In this document: positions 1 to 6,902 of the stretch, piece after piece | Position numbering within the stretch: the stretch's first letter is position 1 | How the letters are laid out: every line of letters begins with the position of its first letter | Assembly (NCBI RefSeq): GCF_016613475.2 | Contig: NZ_CP071517.1 | Coordinates: 1,054,001-1,118,000 of the forward strand | From: Lysobacter arenosi | GTDB taxonomy: Bacteria > Pseudomonadota > Gammaproteobacteria > Xanthomonadales > Xanthomonadaceae | DNA: 64,000 nucleotides | Reading direction: 5' to 3' | The notes under the pieces: model-generated | What the model was told of the DNA's origin: nothing | The model's database searches: none | What the model saw: the letters and a program-made list of their open reading frames with translations, nothing else | Translations under genes and position numbers: made by a program

Positions 1-363
1 TCCCAGTCTTGGGCGCAATCGGCTACGGAATTGCCCTGGCCAGCCACCCGTTAGTCCAGGGCAACCGCCCTTTTGCTTCCCGGCCTGTTTGGGGGCTTGC
101 GTGCGACCTGCGCATGCTGTTGCTTGCGGCGACCAATCAGCTAACGCCTCATCTGTTGCGAGCCAAGCCCAGCGCGATTTCACCAAGCGATTGAGGCAGG
201 GGCCGTGATGACCGCCTCTTGCCGAAAACGGACGTCGAACTAGTCCTTGAACATTCGGGCATGCCGCCAAAGCCAGCGGTCCAGTTGATGCGGTGCAATC
301 CATTCGCCGCCAGGTGGGAAGGGCCCACGGGCCGCAGCAGATCGCGCAAAGCTCGCATCAGCC

Positions 364-381
364 ACCTCGCATAACGCATAT
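364..381 (+). other. Degenerate XerC-side dif-like half site (copy A)
   Basis: Bases 364-374 read ACCTCGCATAA and are followed by CGCATAT. This matches the XerC arm and centre of the better sites at 1847 and 3313 with a few changes; the XerD arm is replaced by unrelated sequence starting CGG. It sits at the same place in the module as the other two copies. Alone it would be weak; the positional repeat is what supports it. Confidence 0.4.
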
Positions 382-407
382 CGGCGAGCCTGATTTCGGG
401 GTAGGGT

Positions 408-434
408 ATGTCCGCTTTCGACCCATAGCGGTCA
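408..434. repeat. Extragenic hairpin, copy 1
   Basis: Imperfect inverted repeat with arms ATGTCCGCT and AGCGGTCAT around a TTCGACCCAT-like loop. It belongs to a family with further copies at 1891, 2455, 2516 and 2908, all in noncoding DNA between small genes. REP-like; function unknown. Confidence 0.6.
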
Positions 435-460
435 TTGGCCGGGCCATCCGACCCGACCCG

Positions 461-584
461 CTGGGTCCGGTTATACGCCGGATTGTTAGCCGGACCCAGC
501 TTGCATAAGTTCAAGCCGAATCAGGGGTTACAGCCCATTCACTGGGGTGTGGTGTCAGACGTATAACCGGACCCACGGGTCCGT
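461..584. repeat. Nested inverted repeats
   Basis: Bases 461-470 (CTGGGTCCGG) pair with 490-499. Bases 463-476 (GGGTCCGGTTATAC) are the exact reverse complement of 561-574. Bases 569-583 form a separate tight hairpin, CGGACCC/GGGTCCG. The DNA could fold in two alternative ways just upstream of the first cassette-like gene. It may be a degraded recombination site; no known family is assigned. Confidence 0.5.
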
Positions 585-615
585 CTAGTAGGTAGTTCGA
601 GAGGGCGGAGAAGCC

Positions 616-960
616 GTGCTAAGTCTCGAGGCAATTCCCGTAACCATCGTTGCCGCGGCCATCAGCTTTCTGTGGGCTTTTGTCTCTGGCTCCAGGCGTT
701 CGTTCGGCACGTTCTTGACAGTGTCGCTGGCGACGCTGGCCAACTTGCTTTGGCTAGCCTGGTTCTTCCGTGACGGTATGGGCCCGGATGCAATCACGAC
801 TTCTGGCCTGGATGCTTGGCAGCATTTCTGGGCACTCGCTGCAGTACCGGTCGTCGCTTGGGTGGCGCTGGCACTCGCGACGGGCCTCAGGTACTGGCAC
901 GCGGTCCACACGTGCCCTAACAATTCATTCAAGCCGAAGCCGCTTCGCGGCTCGGCTTAA
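616..960 (+). CDS. Small membrane protein, integron cassette type
   Basis: Encodes 114 aa from a GTG with a GGAG ribosome site in GAGGGCGGAGAAGCC. Three hydrophobic stretches (about residues 5-25, 32-52 and 70-90) predict an inner-membrane protein; no family is recognised. The last residues, NNSFKPKPLRGSA, are translated from inside the attC site at 915-974, and the stop TAA lies in that site. Such attC-encoded tails are common among cassette proteins of Xanthomonas-type integrons. Function unknown. It stands as the first of two cassettes; no upstream attC could be defined with certainty. Confidence 0.65.
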   Translation: MLSLEAIPVTIVAAAISFLWAFVSGSRRSFGTFLTVSLATLANLLWLAWFFRDGMGPDAITTSGLDAWQHFWALAAVPVVAWVALALATGLRYWHAVHTCPNNSFKPKPLRGSA

Positions 961-974
961 CTCATGCGTTATCC
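915..974 (+). other. attC recombination site 1
   Basis: The left end is CCTAAC (916-921) and the right end is GCGTTAT (967-972), the inverse core sites expected of an attC. Between them AAGCCG and AGCCGC pair with GCGGCT and CGGCTT, leaving one unpaired A on one side, like the extrahelical base that directs integron integrase to the bottom strand. Length about 58 bp. The right core opens the next cassette (DUF1428). Confidence 0.8.
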
Positions 975-1014
975 GGCTAGAACACGAGATTCAGTTACCG
1001 CTATAGGAGCAGAT

Positions 1015-1395
1015 ATGGCTCACTACATCGACGGATTTGTCTTTCCCATTCCGCGAGATCGCCTGAACGAGTACAAGCGTCTTGCCCAAGCGGCTGCAAG
1101 GATCTGGAAGGGACATGGCGCACTCGACTACTGGGAATATATCGGTGACGATTTGAAATTGGAGGGAACGCGCTCGTTCACTGATCTCATAGCTGCAACG
1201 GAGGAGGAAACCATCGTGTTTGGATGGGTAGTCTTTGATTCTCGTGAGGCACGTGATCTGGCGAACGAGAAGGTCGCGGCTGACCCAAGGATGGCGGAGT
1301 TGATCGCTTCATCCAATTCAGGTTTTGATGCGAAAAGAATGGCGTACGGTGGGTTCCAGTTGTTCGTTCAATCGTCGAACGCGAACGCCGGATAA
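1015..1395 (+). CDS. DUF1428 family protein in an integron cassette
   Basis: 126 aa. The start ATG is set by a strong TAGGAG site (1004-1009), not by the earlier in-frame ATG at 964 that lies inside attC1. MAHYIDGFVFPIP at the N-terminus and the later VFGWVVFDSREARD and MAYGGFQ segments match the DUF1428 (YbaA-like) dimeric alpha-beta barrel family, small cytoplasmic proteins without an agreed reaction. The stop codon TAA is part of the R'' box of the following attC site, the usual tight packing of an integron cassette. Confidence 0.8.
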   Translation: MAHYIDGFVFPIPRDRLNEYKRLAQAAARIWKGHGALDYWEYIGDDLKLEGTRSFTDLIAATEEETIVFGWVVFDSREARDLANEKVAADPRMAELIASSNSGFDAKRMAYGGFQLFVQSSNANAG

Positions 1396-1449
1396 CAATT
1401 CGCTGAAGCCGGCTTCGCTTCGCGGCGCGGCTTAGCTCAAGCGTTGGCG
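1390..1449 (+). other. attC recombination site 2
   Basis: The left end is ATAAC (1392-1396) and the right end GCGTTGG (1441-1447). Internal arms GAAGCCG and CGGCTT pair round a GC-rich centre very like attC1. With attC1 it brackets the DUF1428 gene exactly as an excisable cassette. No integron integrase with its additional domain is in the window, so this is a CALIN-type cluster unless the integrase is elsewhere. Confidence 0.75.
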
Positions 1450-1479
1450 AATGCTTGTGGCCGATAGCGAACAGTGGAG

Positions 1480-1730
1480 TTAGTCCGCGAACATGCGGGC
1501 GTACCGCCAGAGCCATCGGTCCAGCTGGTGCGGTGCAATCCATTCGCCGCCAGGGGCGACCAGTCGGGCACCGGCCAAGCGCCAGCCAAGCGCCAGCCAG
1601 CCCAAGGCCCGTTGAGCGATTGATGGTTGTAGACCACTTGTTAGTGGCGTCTTGCCGCGCAGTCGCTTGGGCACGTGGTTCCAGGCTTCCAGCACGGCGG
1701 CCTGAATTCGTCGGTCATGGAACCCCCGGA
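1480..1730 (-). pseudogene. Broken copy of the small phage-like ORF (copy B)
   Basis: The minus strand keeps the same C-terminal end as the intact ORF at 2944-3171 (WRLAGARLVAPGGEW and RYARMFAD), but the N-terminal part (MTDEFRPPCWKPGTTC) is in another frame and runs into a stop. A short duplicated GCGCCAGCCAA tract near 1577 lies in the disrupted part. It is therefore a frame-broken paralogue. Confidence 0.55.
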
Positions 1731-1846
1731 AACGAGTCGGGGACCATATCGGCCCCCGGCGTTATGTCGTATCGGCTTATAGGCCGCGTGGGCCAGTCGG
1801 GAAGGGCCTACAGGTGCGAACAAGCCACGCAAAGCCCGCATCAGAC

Positions 1847-1864
1847 ACTTCGCATAATGCATAT
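1847..1864 (+). other. dif-like half site (copy B)
   Basis: ACTTCGCATAA (1847-1857) is identical to the XerC-side arm of the full site at 3313, and the central TGCATA is the same. The XerD-side arm is lost: after TATC the sequence becomes GGCCACAAT. Filamentous phages that use host XerC/XerD often carry attachment sites with only one good arm, so it may be an old phage/host junction. Confidence 0.6.
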
Positions 1865-1890
1865 CGGCCACAATGGTTTCGGGGTAGGGT

Positions 1891-1914
1891 ATGTCCGCTT
1901 TCGACCCAAAGCGG
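1891..1914. repeat. Extragenic hairpin, copy 2
   Basis: CCGCTTT and AAAGCGG pair around CGACCC; it starts with ATGTCCGC. Same family as the hairpins at 408, 2455, 2516 and 2908, and follows the half site at the same spacing as in copy A. Confidence 0.6.
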
Positions 1915-2013
1915 CCCTTACCTGGTCTGCGCCTGCCCACAGGGGTCGGTCATGAGCATAAGCTCGCGCCGCGCACCCTAATGTCCTTCGAAGGTCCTAC
2001 CAAGGAGATTCCT

Positions 2014-2439
2014 ATGCAAGGCATTGCACTCACGCTGCTCTTCGCGATGCAGGTAGTGGTACACCAGTCCGCAGAGTCCCAAGATGCCTTGCGCAGGGAA
2101 TCTCCGGGCGTGCCGCCGCCTGACACGGAGCTGTCCGATGTGATGCATCGGAAGGTCGATTCCCGCAGTCCGCAGGCGCTCGCTTTCCTGGACGCGTACG
2201 GAACGCCTTCGCAGGAGCAGATTGCCGAACGAGGCTGGCCCGTGGCCCACCTTCCTTTGACCGAAGGGCTGGTCCGGCACAAGCTCAGCAGCCACGACGC
2301 CATCGATGATCAGCCGTATGTCTTGCTCGTAGACGCTAAACGAGAAGTCATGTACCTGCTGCGGCAGGACGGCAACGCGGCGATTCCCTATGGCCCGATC
2401 GAGTACCCCCGAGGCATGAGATCTGCACAGCTGCGTTAG
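2014..2439 (+). CDS. Small hypothetical secreted protein
   Basis: 141 aa. The ATG at 2014 follows AAGGAG (2002-2007) at ideal spacing; longer in-frame versions run back into the hairpin repeat and are not believed. The first 16 residues (MQGIALTLLFAMQVVV) are hydrophobic and could be a signal peptide or anchor. The middle has SQEQIAERGWPVAHLP and later YVLLVDAKREVMYLLRQDG, a plausible soluble domain. No family recognised. Its stop overlaps a CGTTAG triplet but no attC partner arm was found. Confidence 0.55.
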   Translation: MQGIALTLLFAMQVVVHQSAESQDALRRESPGVPPPDTELSDVMHRKVDSRSPQALAFLDAYGTPSQEQIAERGWPVAHLPLTEGLVRHKLSSHDAIDDQPYVLLVDAKREVMYLLRQDGNAAIPYGPIEYPRGMRSAQLR

Positions 2440-2454
2440 TGCAGGGCTTCGGGT

Positions 2455-2478
2455 GACCGCTTATGGCCGAAAGCGGTC
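2455..2478. repeat. Extragenic hairpin, copy 3
   Basis: GACCGCTT (2455-2462) pairs with AAGCGGTC (2471-2478) around an ATGGCCGA loop. No T tract follows, so it is a REP-type unit more than a simple terminator, though it lies 16 bases after a stop codon. Confidence 0.6.
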
Positions 2479-2515
2479 GTTGGGTCGGGCGGCGGCGGTT
2501 GAGCTGGTGGTAACG

Positions 2516-2539
2516 TCCGCTTTCGACCCAAAGCGGACA
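2516..2539. repeat. Extragenic hairpin, copy 4
   Basis: Perfect 9-bp stem: GTCCGCTTT (2516-2524) with AAAGCGGAC (2531-2539), loop CGACCC. It lies immediately before the next gene and overlaps the first possible ATG of that gene. Confidence 0.65.
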
Positions 2540-2556
2540 TGGATAGGGGAAGGGCC

Positions 2557-2913
2557 TTGAAGATCATTCCGCTTGCCTTGGGGCTGATGCTGCTAGTGCC
2601 ACCTGCATTAGCAGTCGAACCACCGGCCGCGATTGATGGCACATCCGAGAGCAGCTTCAGGCTCAGCCATGCTCGTGTCGTCGGACAGTTATCGCCGGAC
2701 GATCGCTACCGTCTCGCGCTGGCGGAACTGGTGATGCTGTCGAAGTACCACTGTCTCGAGCCTAAGCCCTCGCCGAACGACGACTTCGTCGTGCGTGTGC
2801 TTGGGGGGCAGGTTGACCTCGCTTCCTGCCGCAGGGAGCTCCACGGCATGACTTTTGCGGATGTCATGACGCGCGCGTATCCCGACGAGGCGCAAGGGCC
2901 ACCAGGGCAATGA
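2557..2913 (+). CDS. Small hypothetical secreted protein, Rap1a/Tai-like length
   Basis: 118 aa from TTG 2557, chosen because AGGGGAAGG lies just upstream; the in-frame ATG at 2539 is part of the hairpin repeat and has no ribosome site. Starts KIIPLALGLMLLVPPALA, a clear signal peptide ending ALA. The mature part has two cysteines (KYHCLEP and DLASCRREL) that could form one disulfide in the periplasm. No firm family. Size, signal peptide and paired cysteines are reminiscent of small periplasmic immunity-type proteins, but that is only a loose resemblance. Confidence 0.5.
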   Translation: MKIIPLALGLMLLVPPALAVEPPAAIDGTSESSFRLSHARVVGQLSPDDRYRLALAELVMLSKYHCLEPKPSPNDDFVVRVLGGQVDLASCRRELHGMTFADVMTRAYPDEAQGPPGQ

Positions 2914-2939
2914 CCGCTTCTGGCCGATAGCGGACATTG
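2908..2939. repeat. Extragenic hairpin, copy 5
   Basis: CAATGACCGCT pairs with AGCGGACATTG (one mismatch) around TCTGGCCGAT. It overlaps the stop of the preceding gene and abuts the stop of the minus-strand ORF at 2944, so it could act as a bidirectional end signal. Confidence 0.6.
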
Positions 2940-2943
2940 GAGG

Positions 2944-3171
2944 TTAGTCCGCGAACATGCGGGCGTACCGCCAGAGCCATCGGTCCAGTTGGTGCGGGGC
3001 GATCCATTCGCCGCCAGGTGCGACCAATCGGGCACCGGCCAAGCGCCAGCCGGCGCAAGGCCCGTTGAGCGATTGATGGTTGTAGACCACTTGTTGGTGG
3101 TGTCTTGCCGCGCAGTCGTTTGGGCACGTTGTTCCGGGCTTCCAGCAAGGAGGTCTGAGTTCGTCGGTCAT
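2944..3171 (-). CDS. Small phage-like protein, possibly DUF3653
   Basis: 75 aa, minus strand, with a G-rich ribosome site (GGGGGGATTCC) before the ATG. The pattern GWRLAGARLVAPGGEW near residues 42-57 followed by a W-rich tail (DRWLWRYARMFAD) resembles DUF3653, a small domain often encoded in Xanthomonas-type filamentous phages and prophage ends. This is recalled, not searched. Two broken relatives lie at 240 and 1480, each linked to a dif-like half site, which fits an end gene of XerCD-integrating phages. Confidence 0.4.
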   Translation of the reverse strand: MTDELRPPCWKPGTTCPNDCAARHHQQVVYNHQSLNGPCAGWRLAGARLVAPGGEWIAPHQLDRWLWRYARMFAD

Positions 3172-3312
3172 GGAATCCCCCCAGAAACGAGCCGGGGACC
3201 TTATCGGCCCCCCGCGTTTGGAACTGTAGGATCAGGCCGCGAGAGCGGGTCGGGAATGGCTTACGCGACGGGCCTTAAGCAGCAAATAGAGGGCTGCACC
3301 GACCAATACAGC

Positions 3313-3340
3313 ACTTCGCATAATGCATATTATGTCAACT
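3313..3340 (+). other. dif: Full dif-like XerC/XerD site
   Basis: XerC-side arm ACTTCGCATAA (3313-3323), centre TGCATA (3324-3329), XerD-side arm TTATGTCAACT (3330-3340). By eye 25 of 28 positions agree with the gammaproteobacterial dif consensus; changes are at positions 14, 24 and 27. An inverted, imperfect XerC-like arm CTATGCGGAAG follows at 3339-3349, a layout known for filamentous-phage attP. It may be the chromosomal dif itself or a phage-derived attachment junction. Confidence 0.65.
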
Positions 3341-3516
3341 ATGCGGAAGGTGGCCAAATGGCGCGCCTACCGTCTTGCCTTGCAGCCATAAATCTGCATC
3401 CCTTTGCGCACCAACGCGTATCCTTTCCCGCACTATCGACGTATCCCTATCGGCAAACGGTGAACCGTAGCCGGCTCCATTGCACCGGCACACGGCTACC
3501 CAAGGAGTTGGGGCGT

Positions 3517-4440
3517 ATGGTGGATTGGACAGATGGAGTTCTCGCTCCGCAGAGCGTATCTCCACATACGAAAACTAAGAGCGCCGCCGTCTTGCGCTAC
3601 TGGGATCGATGGCACCAGTTGCGATATGGCAGGCCCTTGGCGCTCGCAGGAAAGCCGCCGCAGCCCGTTGCTCCTGACGTCATATCAAGCTTCATTGATG
3701 ACCATCTTGCCACAGTCGTGGACGGTCGCCTGGCGATGCGCATGGCCTCAGAGATCTCCCAAGGCCTCGTTGAGAACGGCTACAACTCCCGAACTGACTG
3801 TCCTGCCCCGCGCACAACCGTGTGGCGCCTTCTAGTGCTTCAGAAGGCGCACAGGTCCCTTGAGTTGCCATTCGATTACGGTCTGGTAGTGAATCGAAAG
3901 CCTGAGATATACAGCGCGTGGGAAGCAGAACGCGCGGCACTTGGGCAATCTGCGCCGACAATCATGTCGGCGAGCAATGTCCTAGACGCGCTATTGAGTG
4001 TCTGTGACGGTGATCGCGACGGCATTATGGACGCCGCGCTGATCGTGCTGTTAAGTCGCCTCACTCCGCGGCAGATTTCTGCGTTGCTCTTCCACGAACT
4101 GACGCCAGGCACCATCTTCTGGGAAGGTGAGCATCTTGATGCGGTTGAGCTAAAGGTGCACATCCCAGTCGGCGATTTTCAGGCGTTTCAGCCTAGAATT
4201 CGATTTGTTGGCACCGACGCCGTCATGATCAAGGCTTGGGGCGCTATTCGGGAGGACGAAGTTCAAGGGAATGATTGGTTCTTCGTGCGAAAACCACGGG
4301 GAAACTCGCCTTCATCCCTCAATGAGAAATGGATCACTCGCCGAGTTCGAATGTTGATGGACCGGGCTGGTCTATCACGCCCCAGTGGTCACGCACGGGA
4401 CCCCCCCTGGATACGTGCGTTAGGCGGAAGAGTACCTTAA
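3517..4440 (+). pseudogene. Tyrosine-recombinase-like protein, disrupted C-terminus
   Basis: Begins at ATG 3517 after AAGGAG (3502-3507); the longer upstream frame crosses the dif-like site and is not coding. 307 aa before the stop. It shows an N-terminal core-binding-like helical part (VLRYWDRWHQLRYGRP), a segment ALIVLLSRLTPRQISALLF at the place of the first catalytic Arg, and RAGLSRPSGHAR where the His-x-x-Arg box is expected. The box is followed by a run of seven C (4402-4408). After the stop another frame reads AEEYLKAVIDSVSILR, which could hold the lost catalytic Tyr region. No close family named; it may be an element-specific integrase, now broken or misread. Confidence 0.5.
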
Positions 4441-4509
4441 AGCGGTCATCGACTCGGTTTCAATCCTGCGGTCGCCATGTCGCCCTAACCGCCACCTACA
4501 GGGCGCTGA

Positions 4510-5640
4510 TCACTTCATCAGGTGAAGGAGCGGACGCGTCCGCGTCCGTATCCGTAGGGGGCTCGCCCCTACACCCCCACCCCGCTCCCCTTGGCGCTCC
4601 TGCCGCTCGGCTAGGCGCCGCAGTTGGGTGGCATCGTCCAAGCGGTTCCGGTCACCCTGCACCTCATCCAAGAACGGTTCGTACTGGCCGTCGCGGGCGA
4701 TCATCCGGCACCGATTCTGCTCAACCACATAGCGGCTGCCCTGCTCTGCCAGGCACGTGCAACTGTCGCCACCGTCATGCCCTGAGGCCATGCAGAAGAT
4801 GCGCGGTGGTTGCATGGGCAGGGTCAATTTGTCGTAGGCAGGCGCGGTCCACGGCTGGCCGCCAATACGCGGCGTCAGCCACCCCACGTAGTCACTTTCT
4901 CGGGTCGGGACTTTCGGCGCGGAGGGGTCCGTCGCGGCGACCGTCGCTGGCGCTCCGTTCGCCGCTCCGTCCCTTTTCGCTTGAGTCGTGGCGTTCTGCG
5001 CCGTTCCGCCAAAGGAGGCTTCCACCTCCCGGAATTGGTACCACGCGCCAGCTGCGGTCGCCGGCAAGCCCACCAGTAGAGCAATGTAGTACCAAGGAAT
5101 CTTCCGCTCGGTCGTGTCCAGGACTGTGGATTCGTACAGTCCCATGGGGCGCTTGGGCAGCTTCACCCGCTTGAGCATCAGCGCATGCCCCTTCTCAGGG
5201 TTGCGTTCGAAGCGGTCGAAGATCCGCAGGTGGGCGAACGGCAGGCCGAAGCGACGGCGTACGTGGATGTGCCGTTCGATCAGGTCATGCACGAACTCAT
5301 CAACCTGCTTGGCCGGGGACTGCGATACGAAGATGAAGTCCAGGCCCCGATGTCGGTGCTTGGCCAACTCCAGAACGTGATCCGGCACTTTGGAGCCGGG
5401 AGTCCGCTTGGGCACCATCCCATGCTCGTAGGCTTCATCGATGACGCAGACGGCGCCATCGGGAAGGAAGTTCATCCAGTCGCAGAACTGTTCTGGACTG
5501 ATCGACAGTACTCGGGCCTGATCGTGCTTGAAGCCGCGAACGTTGCCGATCGGTACGGCCCCTCGCCCCAGGGCGAAGATTGCTGCAGGCGTTCCGATGA
5601 TATCCAAGGGAATACCGCCTTCCTGGCTCGCCCGCGGCCG
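4510..5640 (-). pseudogene. zot: Zot-like filamentous phage assembly protein, 5'-truncated
   Basis: The minus-strand product contains PIGNVRGFKHD, a Walker B-like GAVCVIDEA, and HRHRGLDFIFVSQSP, as in Zot/pI ATPases that drive filamentous-phage export at the inner membrane. One membrane helix follows (WYYIALLVGLPATAAGAW), then a periplasmic tail with clustered cysteines (FCMASG, CTCLAEQG, NRCRMIARDG) as in Xanthomonas-phage Zot. The N-terminal P-loop is missing: upstream of about 5640 the frame stays open but has no GKS motif and no phage character, and the next gene starts at 5818. The 5' boundary is approximate. No other phage structural gene is present. Confidence 0.75.
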
Positions 5641-5817
5641 GTAGGACTGGCCGTCTGTAAGTGGCCTAGTCAGCGATAGGCCAACAGTTGGCCGCTTTGG
5701 GGGAACCTGCCCGTTGTGGGTCGGTAGGAAGCTGGTTGATGTGCGGACGCGCGATGCTGAAGTCCAGAACCGGCGTCTGCAAGAGGCGATCGTCCGCCAG
5801 ATGAGGAGATTACTTAT

Positions 5818-6821
5818 ATGGATATTCCCGAGGAAGTCGTCCAAGCAAAGACCCTAGTTGAGTTCGCCCTGCTCGCCCTTCCGGGCGTCGTCGGCGTGGG
5901 GCTCGGTGCGCGCGAGGAGAACGGCGAGCTCTTCGATGAACTCGCCGTTCGGATACTGGTCGAGGATGCCTCGCAAGTGCCCAGTGAATTGCCCACGGAG
6001 ATCGCTGGTGTCGCCGTGTGCATCATCGAACGGGTATACGAGCCGCTCGCGCTGCCTGATGACGACCATTACCCCCAACTTCGGGGCGGAATCAGGATCG
6101 AGTCGCCTGTGCGGGGTTTCGGAACGATGGGCGCACTGGTGGAGGACTCGATCACGGGCGAGATTCTCGGGCTGAGCAACTATCATGTCACTGGTCCGGT
6201 GGGAACTCCGATCTGGCAGCATCAGACGCCAAACATGATCGCAGGCAGTCCGCTGGTGACTGACAATCTCGTCGGCGATGTCACGCGAGTCGATTTCCCA
6301 GACACGCCTCCGCTGCCGCTACCGCTCTCGCCGACTAGGGTGGGCATGTCCGACTCGGGGGGTGTTTCGCACCAACGGAGCAGCGGCTCAGGGACGGGGC
6401 GTCTCACGAGCGATCGCAGATAGGGGCCTCAACTTCCCTGATCTGGTGCCTGCGGTGACCGCGACCGCCGAACCGGCGATGTTCCAGTCAGTGCGCAAGC
6501 GCGGTTTCACGACGGGGCGGACGCCGAAGGATGGAGACGTCATGGGCGCTCAGGTCGTCGGCAAATGGCTGACGGTCCGCTGGCAACCTGGTGGGGCGGG
6601 TGCCTACCTCATGGATCAGGTGGAGATCTACGGGGAATGGCAACGTCTTCGCTGACCTTGGCGATTCCGGATCGTTGGTCCTCGACCGAATCGAGGCTAC
6701 CGCGCTGGGCCTACTGTGGGGTGGAAGTCGGATTGGAGCCGTCCCGGATGGCCGCTTCGGCACGATGTCGTTGATCTCCCACGTCGAGGCACGCCTGGGC
6801 GTCTCGATCGTCTGGGCGTAA
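5818..6821 (+). pseudogene. Nal1/trypsin-like serine peptidase, two frameshifts
   Basis: Starts at ATG 5818 after GAGGAG. Reading passes through three frames. Removing one G from the six-G run at 6357-6362 and one G from the four-G run near 6631 gives a continuous protein of about 333 aa. It carries GLSNYHV (His-123, catalytic His box), an Asp candidate in GDVTRVDFPD, and LGDSGSLVL with the catalytic Ser. The SNxHV and GDSGS boxes and absence of a signal peptide match Nal1-like/trypsin-fold peptidases of bacteria. It ends 81 bases before the first giant gene and is probably in that operon. The two shifts have the same sign and lie in G runs, so a sequence error is likely. Confidence 0.65.
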
Positions 6822-6902
6822 GACAGATTGCTACTTAGCACTGACGATGCCATGCCATGGCTTGGTTCGCTCGCAGTGATTTGACGAAGGAGGACCATCA
6901 CC

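Larger units (their letters stand above)
1..615. other. Gene-poor stretch with module copy A and hairpins
   Basis: I see no convincing gene here. Bases 239-435 are a shortened copy of the module found again at 1478-1914 and 2942-3350. It keeps the 3' end of a small minus-strand ORF (240-310), lacks the middle, and ends in a degenerate dif-like half site (364-381) and a hairpin (408-434). A second set of inverted repeats lies at 461-499 and 561-584. The nested reading frames are shadows. Confidence 0.5.
1450..2013. other. Noncoding stretch with module copy B
   Basis: Holds the second copy (1478-1914) of the phage-like module: a frame-disrupted minus-strand small ORF (about 1480-1730), a spacer, a dif-like half site (1847-1864) and an extragenic hairpin. 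The rest shows nothing else. The overlapping frames are shadows. A ribosome site AAGGAG (2002-2007) near the end serves the next gene. Confidence 0.5.
2942..3350. repeat. Module copy C: phage-like ORF plus dif-like site
   Basis: Third and most complete copy of the module also at 239-435 and 1478-1914. Identity with copy B is high from the ORF end (2944) to about 3200, then low, and returns at ACTTCGCATAATGCATAT. Each copy has the order hairpin - small ORF - spacer - XerC arm. The repetition indicates successive integrations or duplications at one Xer target. Confidence 0.6.

Noticed and set aside
2432..2440. GCGTTAG at the end of the 2014-2439 gene as a third attC right end
   Set aside because: No matching left core or internal hairpin is found upstream, so it is a chance match.
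2989..3516. Upstream extension of the recombinase-like gene (start at 2989)
   Set aside because: It runs antisense through the small phage-like ORF and across the dif-like site; the strong AAGGAG before 3517 sets the start.
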